Source of the DNA: an uncultured Lachnospiraceae bacterium
Lineage (GTDB): Bacteria > Bacillota > Clostridia > Lachnospirales > Lachnospiraceae
Assembly: GCA_910587155.1 (NCBI GenBank)
Contig: CAJULA010000001.1
Span: forward strand, 46,867-110,866
Reading direction: 5' to 3'
Length of the DNA: 64,000 bases
Part shown: in pieces, positions 1-8,014 of the stretch
Layout of the letters: each line of letters begins with the position of its first letter
How positions within the stretch are numbered: position 1 is the first letter of the stretch
The notes under the pieces: model-generated
Told to the model about the DNA's origin: nothing
The model's database searches: none
The model's input: only the letters and a program-made list of their open reading frames with translations
Made by a program: the position numbers and the translations under genes

Positions 1-84
1 CCATGCCTTTTTCCATGCCTTTTTCCATGCCTTTTTCCATGCCTTTTTCCATGCCTCTTTGCATGCCTTCTTCCATGCCCTTTT
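1..84. repeat. 12-bp tandem repeat encoding Met-Glu-Lys-Gly
   Basis: Seven consecutive 12-base units with consensus CCATGCCTTTTT. The first four are identical and the last three are diverged. On the minus strand each unit encodes one Met-Glu-Lys-Gly tetrapeptide at the C-terminal side of the Rpn-like gene. The unit is in frame, so copy-number change would lengthen or shorten the tail without a frameshift. The array runs off the left edge, so its full copy number is unknown. Confidence 0.9.
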
Positions 85-892
85 TCATAGCGTTTTCCCA
101 AATAACTTCTGACCAATTACACATAGTCTGCATCCTCCCTTCCAGTTCTGTTGTCATTATCATTCCATATTTTTCTGTAAGGATACGTTTCTTTTCCTCC
201 ACTCTTGTTTCTGAAAGCAGTTTCTCCAGCATGGAAATCAGTATGTTTTGGGAATCCTTTTTGTTTTTCCCGCTTCTTACATTGATAATGATGCCCCGCA
301 TCAGATCCATGTCATACGGATTACCCTTATTTCCAAAAACGTAGTTTTTGTTAAGACTAATCTCCTCAATGGAATCACCTTCCTCACTGTTACACAAGCA
401 TAACCATATGCTTCGTACTTTCTTTAAATTATCATAGTCGCTGTGATAAAATTCAGTCTGTTTCTGTGCGGAAATCATTCGTGCGAGATAAAATATGATC
501 CTGTTCTCCAAATGATACCCTAATTTAGCGGGATCTGATGAACGCTGAGCCTCCAGATTAATTAGAAATTTCATCTCTGTTTCTTTATGATATGCCGTAA
601 AACGGATATCGAAGAAGATTTTTCCCTCACCCGGAATGTTATCTTCCGTGCTGGTTGCGTTTACGCGTCCCAGATTTGAAAGTCCCGCATCCAGCGGCCT
701 TGTCCCGATTTCAATATTCTCTCCAACACTGGCCATAATATCTTCTATTGCCATATGTTTAAATTCCGAAACGGCATACTTTAAAATCCACGCCAGTATT
801 TGTTTATCTGCAAGCAGGAATTTTATGTTTGTATCATAGGAACTTGAGACATTTGCCGCCTCAACTGCCTGTGCTAAATTCGTATCTGCCAT
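1..892 (-). CDS. Rpn-family PD-(D/E)XK nuclease / putative transposase, truncated by window edge
   Basis: The gene starts at an ATG ending at base 892, preceded by GAGGAAGATAAG, reads leftwards and is still open at base 1, so the C-terminus is missing (297 codons visible). The N-terminal part has the PD-(D/E)XK pattern: D95 in FFDIRF, then E113 and Q115 in NLEAQRS, after TRPLDAG-like sequence. This is the pattern of the Rpn / PDDEXK_2 group, often annotated as transposase-like nucleases and thought to promote DNA recombination. The visible C-terminal end is a run of Gly-Met-Glu-Lys repeats, common in clostridial members. The gene is clearly more A+T-rich than its neighbours, which suits a mobile or recently acquired gene. 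No terminal inverted repeats can be judged because the far end is outside. Family assignment is fairly sure; activity is inferred. Confidence 0.8.
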   Translation of the reverse strand, partial: MADTNLAQAVEAANVSSSYDTNIKFLLADKQILAWILKYAVSEFKHMAIEDIMASVGENIEIGTRPLDAGLSNLGRVNATSTEDNIPGEGKIFFDIRFTAYHKETEMKFLINLEAQRSSDPAKLGYHLENRIIFYLARMISAQKQTEFYHSDYDNLKKVRSIWLCLCNSEEGDSIEEISLNKNYVFGNKGNPYDMDLMRGIIINVRSGKNKKDSQNILISMLEKLLSETRVEEKKRILTEKYGMIMTTELEGRMQTMCNWSEVIWENAMKKGMEEGMQRGMEKGMEKGMEKGMEKGM

Positions 893-1062
893 CTTATCTT
901 CCTCTCTTTTTGTGTATGTCCACAACAATAGCAGGCTTTTTATACCGCGGAAATCCCTGTTGCACTGATTTTTATTATACTTGACTTGTGTGGTAATATC
1001 AATCCTTCCGTCATAAAATATCAAGTCATTATTTTCTCACAATTTTCCCCCAATCCCCATTG

Positions 1063-1068
1063 TATAAT
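1063..1068 (+). promoter_or_regulatory. possible -10 box of the LRR-protein gene
   Basis: A perfect TATAAT lies 84 bases upstream of the ATG at 1152, in the A+T-rich gap between two divergent genes. No convincing -35 hexamer is present at 16-18 bases, so the call is tentative. Confidence 0.35.
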
Positions 1069-1151
1069 TCGTGCAGAATGCCTATAATAAAAGACAGAGA
1101 GCAGATCAGGACATCTTTTCTGCAATTTTGGCAAAAAAGGAGAAATCGGTG

Positions 1152-3182
1152 ATGACAGTGGAAATTATCTGTCCTTATTGCGGTGGAAGAATGAATATCG
1201 AGGATTCCCAGACAGGCCTGGTGGCATGCGGATACTGCGGTTACCAGTTCCTGCCGGAAGAAAGGAAAGCACAAAATACCGCAGATTATAACGGGCAGTT
1301 CTATCAGAGCCGGCCCGGGCAGAACCAGCCATATGAGAACCGGACCGGCCAGAATTCGTTTTATCAGGGACAGCAGGTCATGGTAAGGACGGAGCCGGAA
1401 TCGGGGCGTGGAAACTTTGGCAGAGTGCTGGCGGTGATCGGAGGCTGTACGGCGATCATTCTTGCCTATGTTCTTCTTTTTTTCCTCTATTCTGATTCAC
1501 GAAAGGCGGCGAAGACGCCGTCGGCATATGGGAGCCTGAATCCCGATCAGTCTGATGAAGTGGAAATGCAGCTGCCTGAGGCGGAGAGCGCGCCGGAGAT
1601 GAGCGAACTGTTTGAAGCCATGACAGAGGCGATGTTTGAGGGAGGTATGGTATCAGAGGCGGATCTGGGAAGGGTGAAATATTTGAGGCTGGTGCCCTCC
1701 GCAGAGGGTGAAATGATATGGTACAGCTTTGATGATCCCTATGGAGAAACACCGGATATTCGCAGTATGGTCATCAGCGGCGGACTGGAATGGGATGACA
1801 GGGATGTAAAATATTTTTATGGGCTGATCCGTCTGGAGACAGAACATGGCCTGCCAAATGGGATGGATCTGACTGCCATGTCTGACCTGCGGGGAATTTC
1901 GCTGTCTGGTGTGGAGTTTTCGGAGCTGGCAGAGATGGTGGCGGATGCGGGACAGATCACCGATCTGGAACTGCGTCGTATCAGTTCCATGGATGGGATC
2001 GCAGCGTTTACCGGCCTGGAACGGCTTTCTATCGAAGATATGCCGGCCAGGGATCTGAAGCAGCTCGTGGGCCTGAAGCAGCTTAAGCAACTTGTGCTGA
2101 GAGATACGATATCCTCGGATTCCCTCATCCATGATGCGGAGGAAATACGGGTGGAGGATTATTCCGCGCTGTCTATGATGACGGGGCTGGAATCGCTGAC
2201 CCTTACTTCCGATCTGATCAAAGACCTGGGATTTCTGGAAAATCTGAAGGATCTGAAAGAGCTGGAGCTGGAAGATACGATTGTCATCAGTCTGGAACCC
2301 TTACAAGAACTGGAGGGGCTCCGGCGCCTTTGCCTGGTGGACAATAACAAAGTGCAGGATTTTTCACCGGTGAGCAGGCTGACCGGTCTGACCGAGCTGT
2401 ACATAGATAAGATGACATCGCAGCCTGACCCGGATCTTTCCGGACTTGGCAGTCTGGAGAGCCTGGAAATCAGCGGATTTATGTCTGTTTCCGGGTTGTC
2501 GGGGCTGACAGGTATCCGTGAATTGTCCATCCATGACTGTAATGTGGACGGGGTAAAGGCTCTTTCCACACTGAGCGGTGTGGAGCGTCTGACTTTTTAT
2601 TCTGTCTGGAATTCTGATTATAAGATAAAAAATATGGACTTTCTGGAAGGCATGCCCAATCTGAAAGTTGCGGATTTTTACGGCAATCTGGACGGCAGCG
2701 GATGGAGTGGCTATCAGTATCTGCTGGAAGTATATGGTGATGTATCCGCCGTTTTTAATCATCCGGGGCTGGAAGAACTGTATGTGCACAACGGTATGTT
2801 TGAGATTGATTTTAACCGCATACAGGAAAACCCCACATTGCGGGTACTGGGGATGAACAATATGGATCTGCATGAGAATTTTTATGTGGAGGGATACGAT
2901 GGTTTCTACAATATCTGGTACGACGATGTGAAACTGAATGAACATATGGATTTTCTGGAAAACTTTCCAAATCTGGAAGAGCTGTATCTGGCAGGCAACG
3001 AACTGACGGATCTGGAATTTACTGTCAGCCTGCCGAAGCTGTCCCGGCTGTATGTAAGTGATAACTATATTACCGATCTTTCGCCTCTGACCCGGGCGGA
3101 AAACCTCATATATCTGGATATCAGGGAAAATCCTGCGAAAGATCCCGGATGGAGTGATCGCGATCTGGAGATTGTGCGGTAA
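1152..3182 (+). CDS. zinc-ribbon, membrane-anchored leucine-rich repeat protein
   Basis: 676 residues from the ATG at 1152, chosen because AAGGAGAAA lies just before it; an upstream in-frame ATG at 1071 has no ribosome site and adds no domain. Residues 7-29 hold two Cys pairs (CPYC, CGYC) of a zinc ribbon. Residues about 40-90 are a Gln/Asn/Gly/Tyr-rich linker, about 91-113 a single hydrophobic segment, and from about 170 to the end a series of SDS22/internalin-type leucine-rich repeats of roughly 20-25 residues. There is no signal peptide, so the zinc ribbon should be cytoplasmic and the repeats outside. Leucine-rich repeats usually bind proteins; the partner is unknown. It precedes the AAA+/VWA operon on the same strand, but the duplicated hairpin element lies between, so a shared role is only possible. 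Confidence 0.75.
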   Translation: MTVEIICPYCGGRMNIEDSQTGLVACGYCGYQFLPEERKAQNTADYNGQFYQSRPGQNQPYENRTGQNSFYQGQQVMVRTEPESGRGNFGRVLAVIGGCTAIILAYVLLFFLYSDSRKAAKTPSAYGSLNPDQSDEVEMQLPEAESAPEMSELFEAMTEAMFEGGMVSEADLGRVKYLRLVPSAEGEMIWYSFDDPYGETPDIRSMVISGGLEWDDRDVKYFYGLIRLETEHGLPNGMDLTAMSDLRGISLSGVEFSELAEMVADAGQITDLELRRISSMDGIAAFTGLERLSIEDMPARDLKQLVGLKQLKQLVLRDTISSDSLIHDAEEIRVEDYSALSMMTGLESLTLTSDLIKDLGFLENLKDLKELELEDTIVISLEPLQELEGLRRLCLVDNNKVQDFSPVSRLTGLTELYIDKMTSQPDPDLSGLGSLESLEISGFMSVSGLSGLTGIRELSIHDCNVDGVKALSTLSGVERLTFYSVWNSDYKIKNMDFLEGMPNLKVADFYGNLDGSGWSGYQYLLEVYGDVSAVFNHPGLEELYVHNGMFEIDFNRIQENPTLRVLGMNNMDLHENFYVEGYDGFYNIWYDDVKLNEHMDFLENFPNLEELYLAGNELTDLEFTVSLPKLSRLYVSDNYITDLSPLTRAENLIYLDIRENPAKDPGWSDRDLEIVR

Positions 3183-3203
3183 AAATGCGTAGCTGAAATA
3201 AAA

Positions 3204-3409
3204 AAACAGCATCTTCCCGAGAGCAGCCTGGATTGCATTACGGATGTGCAGACAGGCGTAAGGCAATCCGGTGCAGGGGCTGCGGGAGGGAGGATGCGGA
3301 ACTGGGAAACAGCATCTTCCCGAGAGCAGCCTGGATTGCATTACGGATGTGCAGACAGGCGTAAGGCAATCCGGTGCAGAGGCTGCGGGAGGGAGGATGC
3401 GGAACTGGA
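3204..3409. repeat. 103-bp hairpin element, two tandem copies
   Basis: Copies 3204-3306 and 3307-3409 differ at about one internal base and at the very end. Each can fold into one long imperfect hairpin. In copy 1, GCATCTTCCC (3209-3218) pairs with GGGAGGATGC (3288-3297), GCAGCC (3223-3228) with GGCTGC (3278-3283), and GGATTGC (3230-3236) with GCAATCC (3263-3269). The pair fills the gap between the LRR gene and the AAA+ ATPase gene and ends four bases before the latter's ribosome site. No T-run follows, so it is not a classic terminator. It resembles a REP/MITE-like palindromic unit that was duplicated. Confidence 0.85.
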
Positions 3410-3421
3410 ATGGGTGAGAAA

Positions 3422-4537
3422 ATGGACACACAAAAACTGATCAAACCGCCGGTGGAAGTGCGGTATGCAGAGGAACTGAAGGCGTTGCAGGCGCTTGATA
3501 GCGGAAAGCGTCCTGTCAACTGGCGGATGTCACCGGAGGCGGTGCGCACCTTTATTCTGGGAAGCAGAGAACCACTGGAATATAACGGAAAGACCTATGT
3601 AATAGAAAAGAAATATTTTGGGAATGACGCTCTGGTAGAGCGGTGCATTGTGACCCTGGCAGGCAACAGGGGGCTGATGCTGGTAGGCGAGCCGGGGACG
3701 GCCAAGACTATGCTTTCCGAACTGCTCTCCGCGGCAATCAGTGGATGCAGTACAAATACGATTCAGGGGACGGCAGGGACGACAGAGGACATGATTAAAT
3801 ATTCATGGAATTATGCGCTTCTGCTGGCGAAAGGGCCGGTGCGGGAGGCGTTGGTGCCGGCGCCTTTGTATATCGGTATGGAAAAAGGGATTCTGACACG
3901 GTTTGAAGAGATTACGAGAACACCTGCGGAAATACAGGACTCCCTGATCAGCGTGCTGAGTGATAAGGTACTGAATGTACCGGAACTGGAAGACGACGGA
4001 TTTCTGTTTGCCAGACCGGGGTTTAATGTTATCGGTACTGCCAATACAAGAGATAAGGGTGTCAATGAGATGAGCAGCGCTCTGAAACGCCGCTTTAATT
4101 TTGAAACCGTAATGCCGGTGCGGGAAGCGGCGCTGGAGCGGCAGATTATTTTGAATGAGGTAGGCGCACTGGCGCGGGAAGCGCAAATCGAGATGGAAGT
4201 CGATAAGAATGTGGCGGAACTGCTGGCATCCACGTATCATGAACTGCGGGAAGGGGTTTCTGCTTACGGACACCGCATCGACAGACCGGCGGCGGTTATG
4301 AGTACGGCGGAAGCGGTTTCGGTCTGTTATCAGACGATGATTTCGGGATATTATTATGACGGCGGCCGGATCAGTGTGGATACGCTTGTGCAGAATCTGG
4401 TGGGTGCCATTTCCAAGGAAAATAAAGACGACCTGGAAAAAGTAAAGGCATATTTCAATACGGTCATCCGCGACCGGAGCGAAAAAGAGGGCGGCATATG
4501 GAAACAATATTACGAAGCAAAGAAATGGCTGAAATAA
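3422..4537 (+). CDS. MoxR-type AAA+ ATPase (YehL-like)
   Basis: 371 residues from the ATG at 3422, which follows GGTGAG. The Walker A motif GEPGTAKT is at residues 89-96; a Walker-B-like segment reads ILTRFEE, with Glu where Asp is usual. Sensor-1 is TANTRD and an Arg pair RRFNFE follows, then a helical lid. MoxR ATPases act as chaperone-like motors that load or remodel partners, typically VWA-domain proteins. A VWA gene lies two genes downstream. The next four genes match the uncharacterised E. coli yehM, yehP, yehQ and yehI products, so this is best seen as the motor of that system. The next gene starts inside its 3' end (4498), consistent with coupled translation. Family call is strong; substrate unknown. 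Confidence 0.87.
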   Translation: MDTQKLIKPPVEVRYAEELKALQALDSGKRPVNWRMSPEAVRTFILGSREPLEYNGKTYVIEKKYFGNDALVERCIVTLAGNRGLMLVGEPGTAKTMLSELLSAAISGCSTNTIQGTAGTTEDMIKYSWNYALLLAKGPVREALVPAPLYIGMEKGILTRFEEITRTPAEIQDSLISVLSDKVLNVPELEDDGFLFARPGFNVIGTANTRDKGVNEMSSALKRRFNFETVMPVREAALERQIILNEVGALAREAQIEMEVDKNVAELLASTYHELREGVSAYGHRIDRPAAVMSTAEAVSVCYQTMISGYYYDGGRISVDTLVQNLVGAISKENKDDLEKVKAYFNTVIRDRSEKEGGIWKQYYEAKKWLK

Positions 4538-6894
4538 TCTTTCTTCCTGTCCGTCACCACAGCCCTGCCTGTGCATGGCATGTGAAAAAAATGATCGAAG
4601 CCAGAAGCCCTTCCCTGATCCTGATTGAGGGCCCCTGCAATGCGGATGCCCTGATTCCTGCCATGACGGACGAGGAGACACATGCGCCGTTTGCGGTTTA
4701 CTATTCTTACCGGGATCGGACAGGGCGGCTTTCTGAGAAGAAGGGGCATTACAGGTGCTATTATCCTTTTCTGGACTACTCACCGGAGCTGGCAGCGATG
4801 CGGGAAGGCAGAAGGCGCGGCATTGAGACGGCGTTTATTGACCTGCCGTATGGAGACATACTGGCGGCCACACAGGAAGGAAAGGGGCTTTTGCAGGAGA
4901 GGGAAAAGCCAAACTACAATGACGATTATCTCCTGTCGCGAAGCAGCTACCTGCAGCGGCTCAGTCAGAAGGCAGGACTTAGGAGCTTTGACGAGTTCTG
5001 GGAGAAATATTTCGAAGTAAACGGTATCCGTGAGAACAGTGAGACGTGGTTTTCTCATCTGTATGAATACTGTACTCTGGCCAGAGCAGATACCCCGGAG
5101 GAAGAGCTGATCCAGGAGGGATGTCTGGCGAGAGAGGCATTTATGGCATCGCAGATTGTGCAGCGGGCCAAGGCAGGGAAAACCATACCGGATGGAGAGA
5201 GCGGGGCCGGGCAAGGGGGGATTTTCGTAATTACAGGCGGTTTCCACACGCCGGCGCTGCAGGCCCTGGTCATAGAGGGAAAGAAAAAAGAGGCAGCGCG
5301 GACAAGGATCCCCTCCGATGACCAGGAGGTCTATCTGATGCCTTATTCCATGGAGGCGGCCGATGCGCTGAACGGCTATGCCAGCGGTATGCCGTATCCG
5401 GGTTTTTATCAGAAAATCTGGCAGGGGCTTGGAGGAAACGGAGCGCCTTATCATGACGCGGTGTTGGACTTTATTGTTTCCACAGGCAAGGCTGCGCGCA
5501 AAAAGGGCGAAATGCTCTCTACCTTTGACGATATCTGCGCCATGCAGATGGCAGAGGGGCTGGCCGCTCTGCGCAGGAAACCGGAGCCGGGAGCCTATGA
5601 GCTGAAAGACGCAGTGCTGTCGGCTTTTATCAAGGGTGAGTGTAATCTGGCCACCGACCGTCCTTTGCGCATTCTGCAGGAGCAGATGCGCGGGCGGGGA
5701 ATGGGGAAGCTGGGAAGCAGTGCCGCAGTGCCGCCGATTGTTCTGGATTTTGAAGAGCAATGTCGGCTTCTGGGGATTTCGTTTCGCACGACACTGGAGA
5801 GGGAAGTGACGTTGTCTTTGTTTTCCTCACAAAAGCATCGGCGGATGAGTATGTTTTTTCATCGGACCCTTTTTCTGAATGCCTCGTTTGCGCGGCGGGT
5901 AAAAGGGCCCAATCTGCAGGGAAAGCGGGATCGCAACCTGATTCGGGAAATCTGGAAATATAAATGGAGCGCGCAGGTGTCGGCGGCTCTGATCGACGTT
6001 TCGGTATATGGCGCAGCGATTGAGGAAGCGTGTGTTACCCTCGTCAGACAAAGGCTTGCGCGTGAACGGGATGCCCGCGAGGGGGCGTTGCTTTTGACGC
6101 AGGTATTTGAGATGGGGCTGGAATCGCAGATGACACCGGTTTATGACCGGGTTTATGAGATTCTGCAGGCGGACACGGATTTTGCCTCCCTGTCCGGCGC
6201 CCTGGAATATTTTATGGATATGCAGCGGCTTCAGAGACTGTATCTTACTTCCCTGCGGCTTGATCGCCTTACCCAGATCTGCTGCCGTAAGCTGATCACG
6301 CTGCTGCCTTCCATGACGAGGATCAAAGAGGAAGAAAGTACGTTATGCATGAATACCTGTAAGCTGTTGTATCAGATGACGCGGCGGGAATGGGCCAGCT
6401 TGCAGGATTCTTATTTTGAGGCGCTTTTTTCCATGTTAAGGGACCGGGAACTGCACCCGGGACTGGATGGCTGTATCCATGGGATCTTGTACGGATGTGG
6501 GAAAAAAGACGTGACAGATGTGGAAAAGGTATGCCGGGGATACCTTATGGGTACTTATGAACAGCTGATCAAAACAGTCGGTTTTTTCAGGGGTCTTTTT
6601 TTTACTGCCCGGGATCTTGTCTTTATCGGCAGCCAGTTTATTGATATGCTTGATTCTTTTCTGCGCAGTGTAAGCAGTGAGACATTTATGGAACTGCTGC
6701 CGGAGCTGCGGCTGGCCTTTGGCTATTTTACGCCGGGAGAGATTGATAAAATAGCGGCAGCGGCGGCAAGGCTGCATGGAAAGAGTGGCACCAGTCTGCT
6801 TGCGGGGGAAGAGGTGCTTCCGGGGTGGTATGACTATGGCAGGGCGCTGGATGGGCTGGTGACGGCGCAGATGGAAGGATGTAGGGATGACTGA
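4498..6894 (+). CDS. DUF5682-like protein (YehM-like) of the AAA+/VWA operon
   Basis: 798 residues from the ATG at 4498, which has AGAGGG six bases upstream and overlaps the ATPase gene by 40 bases. An alternative in-frame ATG at 4525 would give an N-terminus starting at the conserved-looking FLPVRHHSPACAW but has a weaker ribosome site. Visible landmarks are RHHSPAC near the N-terminus, LILIEGPCNAD, and GGFHTPAL around residue 245. There are no signal peptide or clear membrane segments, so it should be cytosolic. From memory, proteins with this start pattern are DUF5682 members that co-occur with MoxR, VWA and SWIM genes. No enzymatic activity can be assigned from sequence. It ends in an 8-base overlap with the VWA gene. 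Confidence 0.75.
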   Translation: METILRSKEMAEIIFLPVRHHSPACAWHVKKMIEARSPSLILIEGPCNADALIPAMTDEETHAPFAVYYSYRDRTGRLSEKKGHYRCYYPFLDYSPELAAMREGRRRGIETAFIDLPYGDILAATQEGKGLLQEREKPNYNDDYLLSRSSYLQRLSQKAGLRSFDEFWEKYFEVNGIRENSETWFSHLYEYCTLARADTPEEELIQEGCLAREAFMASQIVQRAKAGKTIPDGESGAGQGGIFVITGGFHTPALQALVIEGKKKEAARTRIPSDDQEVYLMPYSMEAADALNGYASGMPYPGFYQKIWQGLGGNGAPYHDAVLDFIVSTGKAARKKGEMLSTFDDICAMQMAEGLAALRRKPEPGAYELKDAVLSAFIKGECNLATDRPLRILQEQMRGRGMGKLGSSAAVPPIVLDFEEQCRLLGISFRTTLEREVTLSLFSSQKHRRMSMFFHRTLFLNASFARRVKGPNLQGKRDRNLIREIWKYKWSAQVSAALIDVSVYGAAIEEACVTLVRQRLARERDAREGALLLTQVFEMGLESQMTPVYDRVYEILQADTDFASLSGALEYFMDMQRLQRLYLTSLRLDRLTQICCRKLITLLPSMTRIKEEESTLCMNTCKLLYQMTRREWASLQDSYFEALFSMLRDRELHPGLDGCIHGILYGCGKKDVTDVEKVCRGYLMGTYEQLIKTVGFFRGLFFTARDLVFIGSQFIDMLDSFLRSVSSETFMELLPELRLAFGYFTPGEIDKIAAAAARLHGKSGTSLLAGEEVLPGWYDYGRALDGLVTAQMEGCRDD

Positions 6895-8014
6895 TGAGCA
6901 GGAAATTTTGAACAGATGGCGACTGATGCTCGGCAGTTCGGCAAAGGGGCAGATCTCTTTTTCCGAAGGCAGTGTCCGTTATCTGGAAATGGAGGATGTG
7001 CTTGATTTCCTGTACGAACGCGAGTACGGAGAGGAGCAGGAGATCAGGAAAGATCGGACGGGCGGAAAGGAGGCTTCGGCTCTGACCGTGCCGTCCTGGA
7101 TCGGGAAGATGCGCAGGCTTTTTCCTCGCCGGACCGTGGAGATCATGGAAAAACATGCGCTGGAAAAATATGAGATGAACGAGCTTCTCACTGACCCGGA
7201 GGTGCTCAGAAAGCTGGAGCCCAACCAGACTCTTTTAAAGACGATTCTGGGGCTGAAGCATATGATGAAAGGGGAGGTTTTGCAACTCGCAAGAGAGATT
7301 GTGCGAAAAGTTGCGAAGGAGCTGACCGAGAAGCTGGAAAAGGATATGCGGCGTTGTCTGGTTGGCAGGCTGGATAAGACTTCCAGCAGTCCGGTGAAAT
7401 CTGCGCGCAACCTGGATATCAGAAAAACAATCCGCAGCAATCTGAAACACTATGATAAAGAGAGAGGGCAGATTGTGCTGCAGCAGATCTGCTTTCACTC
7501 CAGACTCAAAAGATATCATAAATGGAGGATTATCATCTGTGTGGATGAGAGCGGTTCCATGCTGGACTCCGTCATTCACAGTGCGGTTATGGCGGGGATT
7601 TTTGCCAGACTGCCGATGCTGGAAACGAAACTTGTCATATTTGATACGGCAGTGGTTGATCTGAGCGGGTATGTGGAAGATCCGGTAGAGACACTGATGA
7701 GCATTCAGCTCGGCGGCGGGACCAATATCGCCGGCGCTTTGCAGTATTGTGAAGGCCTGATCGACTTTCCTTACCGCACGTTGCTGATTCTGGTCACGGA
7801 TTTGTATGAAGGCGGCGGGTATCAGAATTTGTATGCGGTCAGCAAAGGAATCATAGAGAGCGGCGCCAGGCTGCTGGTATTGACGGCGCTGGATAGGGAA
7901 GCCAGCCCTGCCTATGATAAAAGGGCGGCAGGCGTGCTGGCCGGTATGGGGGCCCATGTGGCCGCCATGACACCGGAGCAGCTTTCTGAATGGATGGGGA
8001 ATATAATGGGATGA
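6887..8014 (+). CDS. VWA-domain protein (YehP-like)
   Basis: 375 residues, starting inside the previous gene at ATG 6887. The first ~210 residues are helical and charged; the VWA domain follows with a complete metal-ion-dependent adhesion site: D220-x-S222-x-S224 (DESGS), T279 in GGGTN, and D305 in VTD. A complete site suggests divalent-metal-dependent ligand binding. In MoxR systems the VWA protein is the usual partner or substrate adaptor of the ATPase. It has no signal sequence or membrane segment, so it is predicted to be cytosolic. The last bases overlap the next gene in an ATGA arrangement, implying coupled translation. The binding target is unknown. Confidence 0.88.
   Translation: MTDEQEILNRWRLMLGSSAKGQISFSEGSVRYLEMEDVLDFLYEREYGEEQEIRKDRTGGKEASALTVPSWIGKMRRLFPRRTVEIMEKHALEKYEMNELLTDPEVLRKLEPNQTLLKTILGLKHMMKGEVLQLAREIVRKVAKELTEKLEKDMRRCLVGRLDKTSSSPVKSARNLDIRKTIRSNLKHYDKERGQIVLQQICFHSRLKRYHKWRIIICVDESGSMLDSVIHSAVMAGIFARLPMLETKLVIFDTAVVDLSGYVEDPVETLMSIQLGGGTNIAGALQYCEGLIDFPYRTLLILVTDLYEGGGYQNLYAVSKGIIESGARLLVLTALDREASPAYDKRAAGVLAGMGAHVAAMTPEQLSEWMGNIMG

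Noticed and set aside
3..344. Plus-strand frame beginning with repeated Met-Pro-Phe-Ser
   Set aside because: It is the complement of the Met-Glu-Lys-Gly repeat of the minus-strand nuclease gene, which has family motifs and a proper start.
3204..3409. Possible CRISPR array
   Set aside because: Two contiguous 103-base copies without spacers; unit length and self-complementarity do not fit CRISPR repeats.
2364..3431. Minus-strand frame of 355 codons covering the LRR gene end and the 103-bp repeats
   Set aside because: It contains the repeat twice as protein and runs antisense to regular leucine-rich repeats; no start signal.
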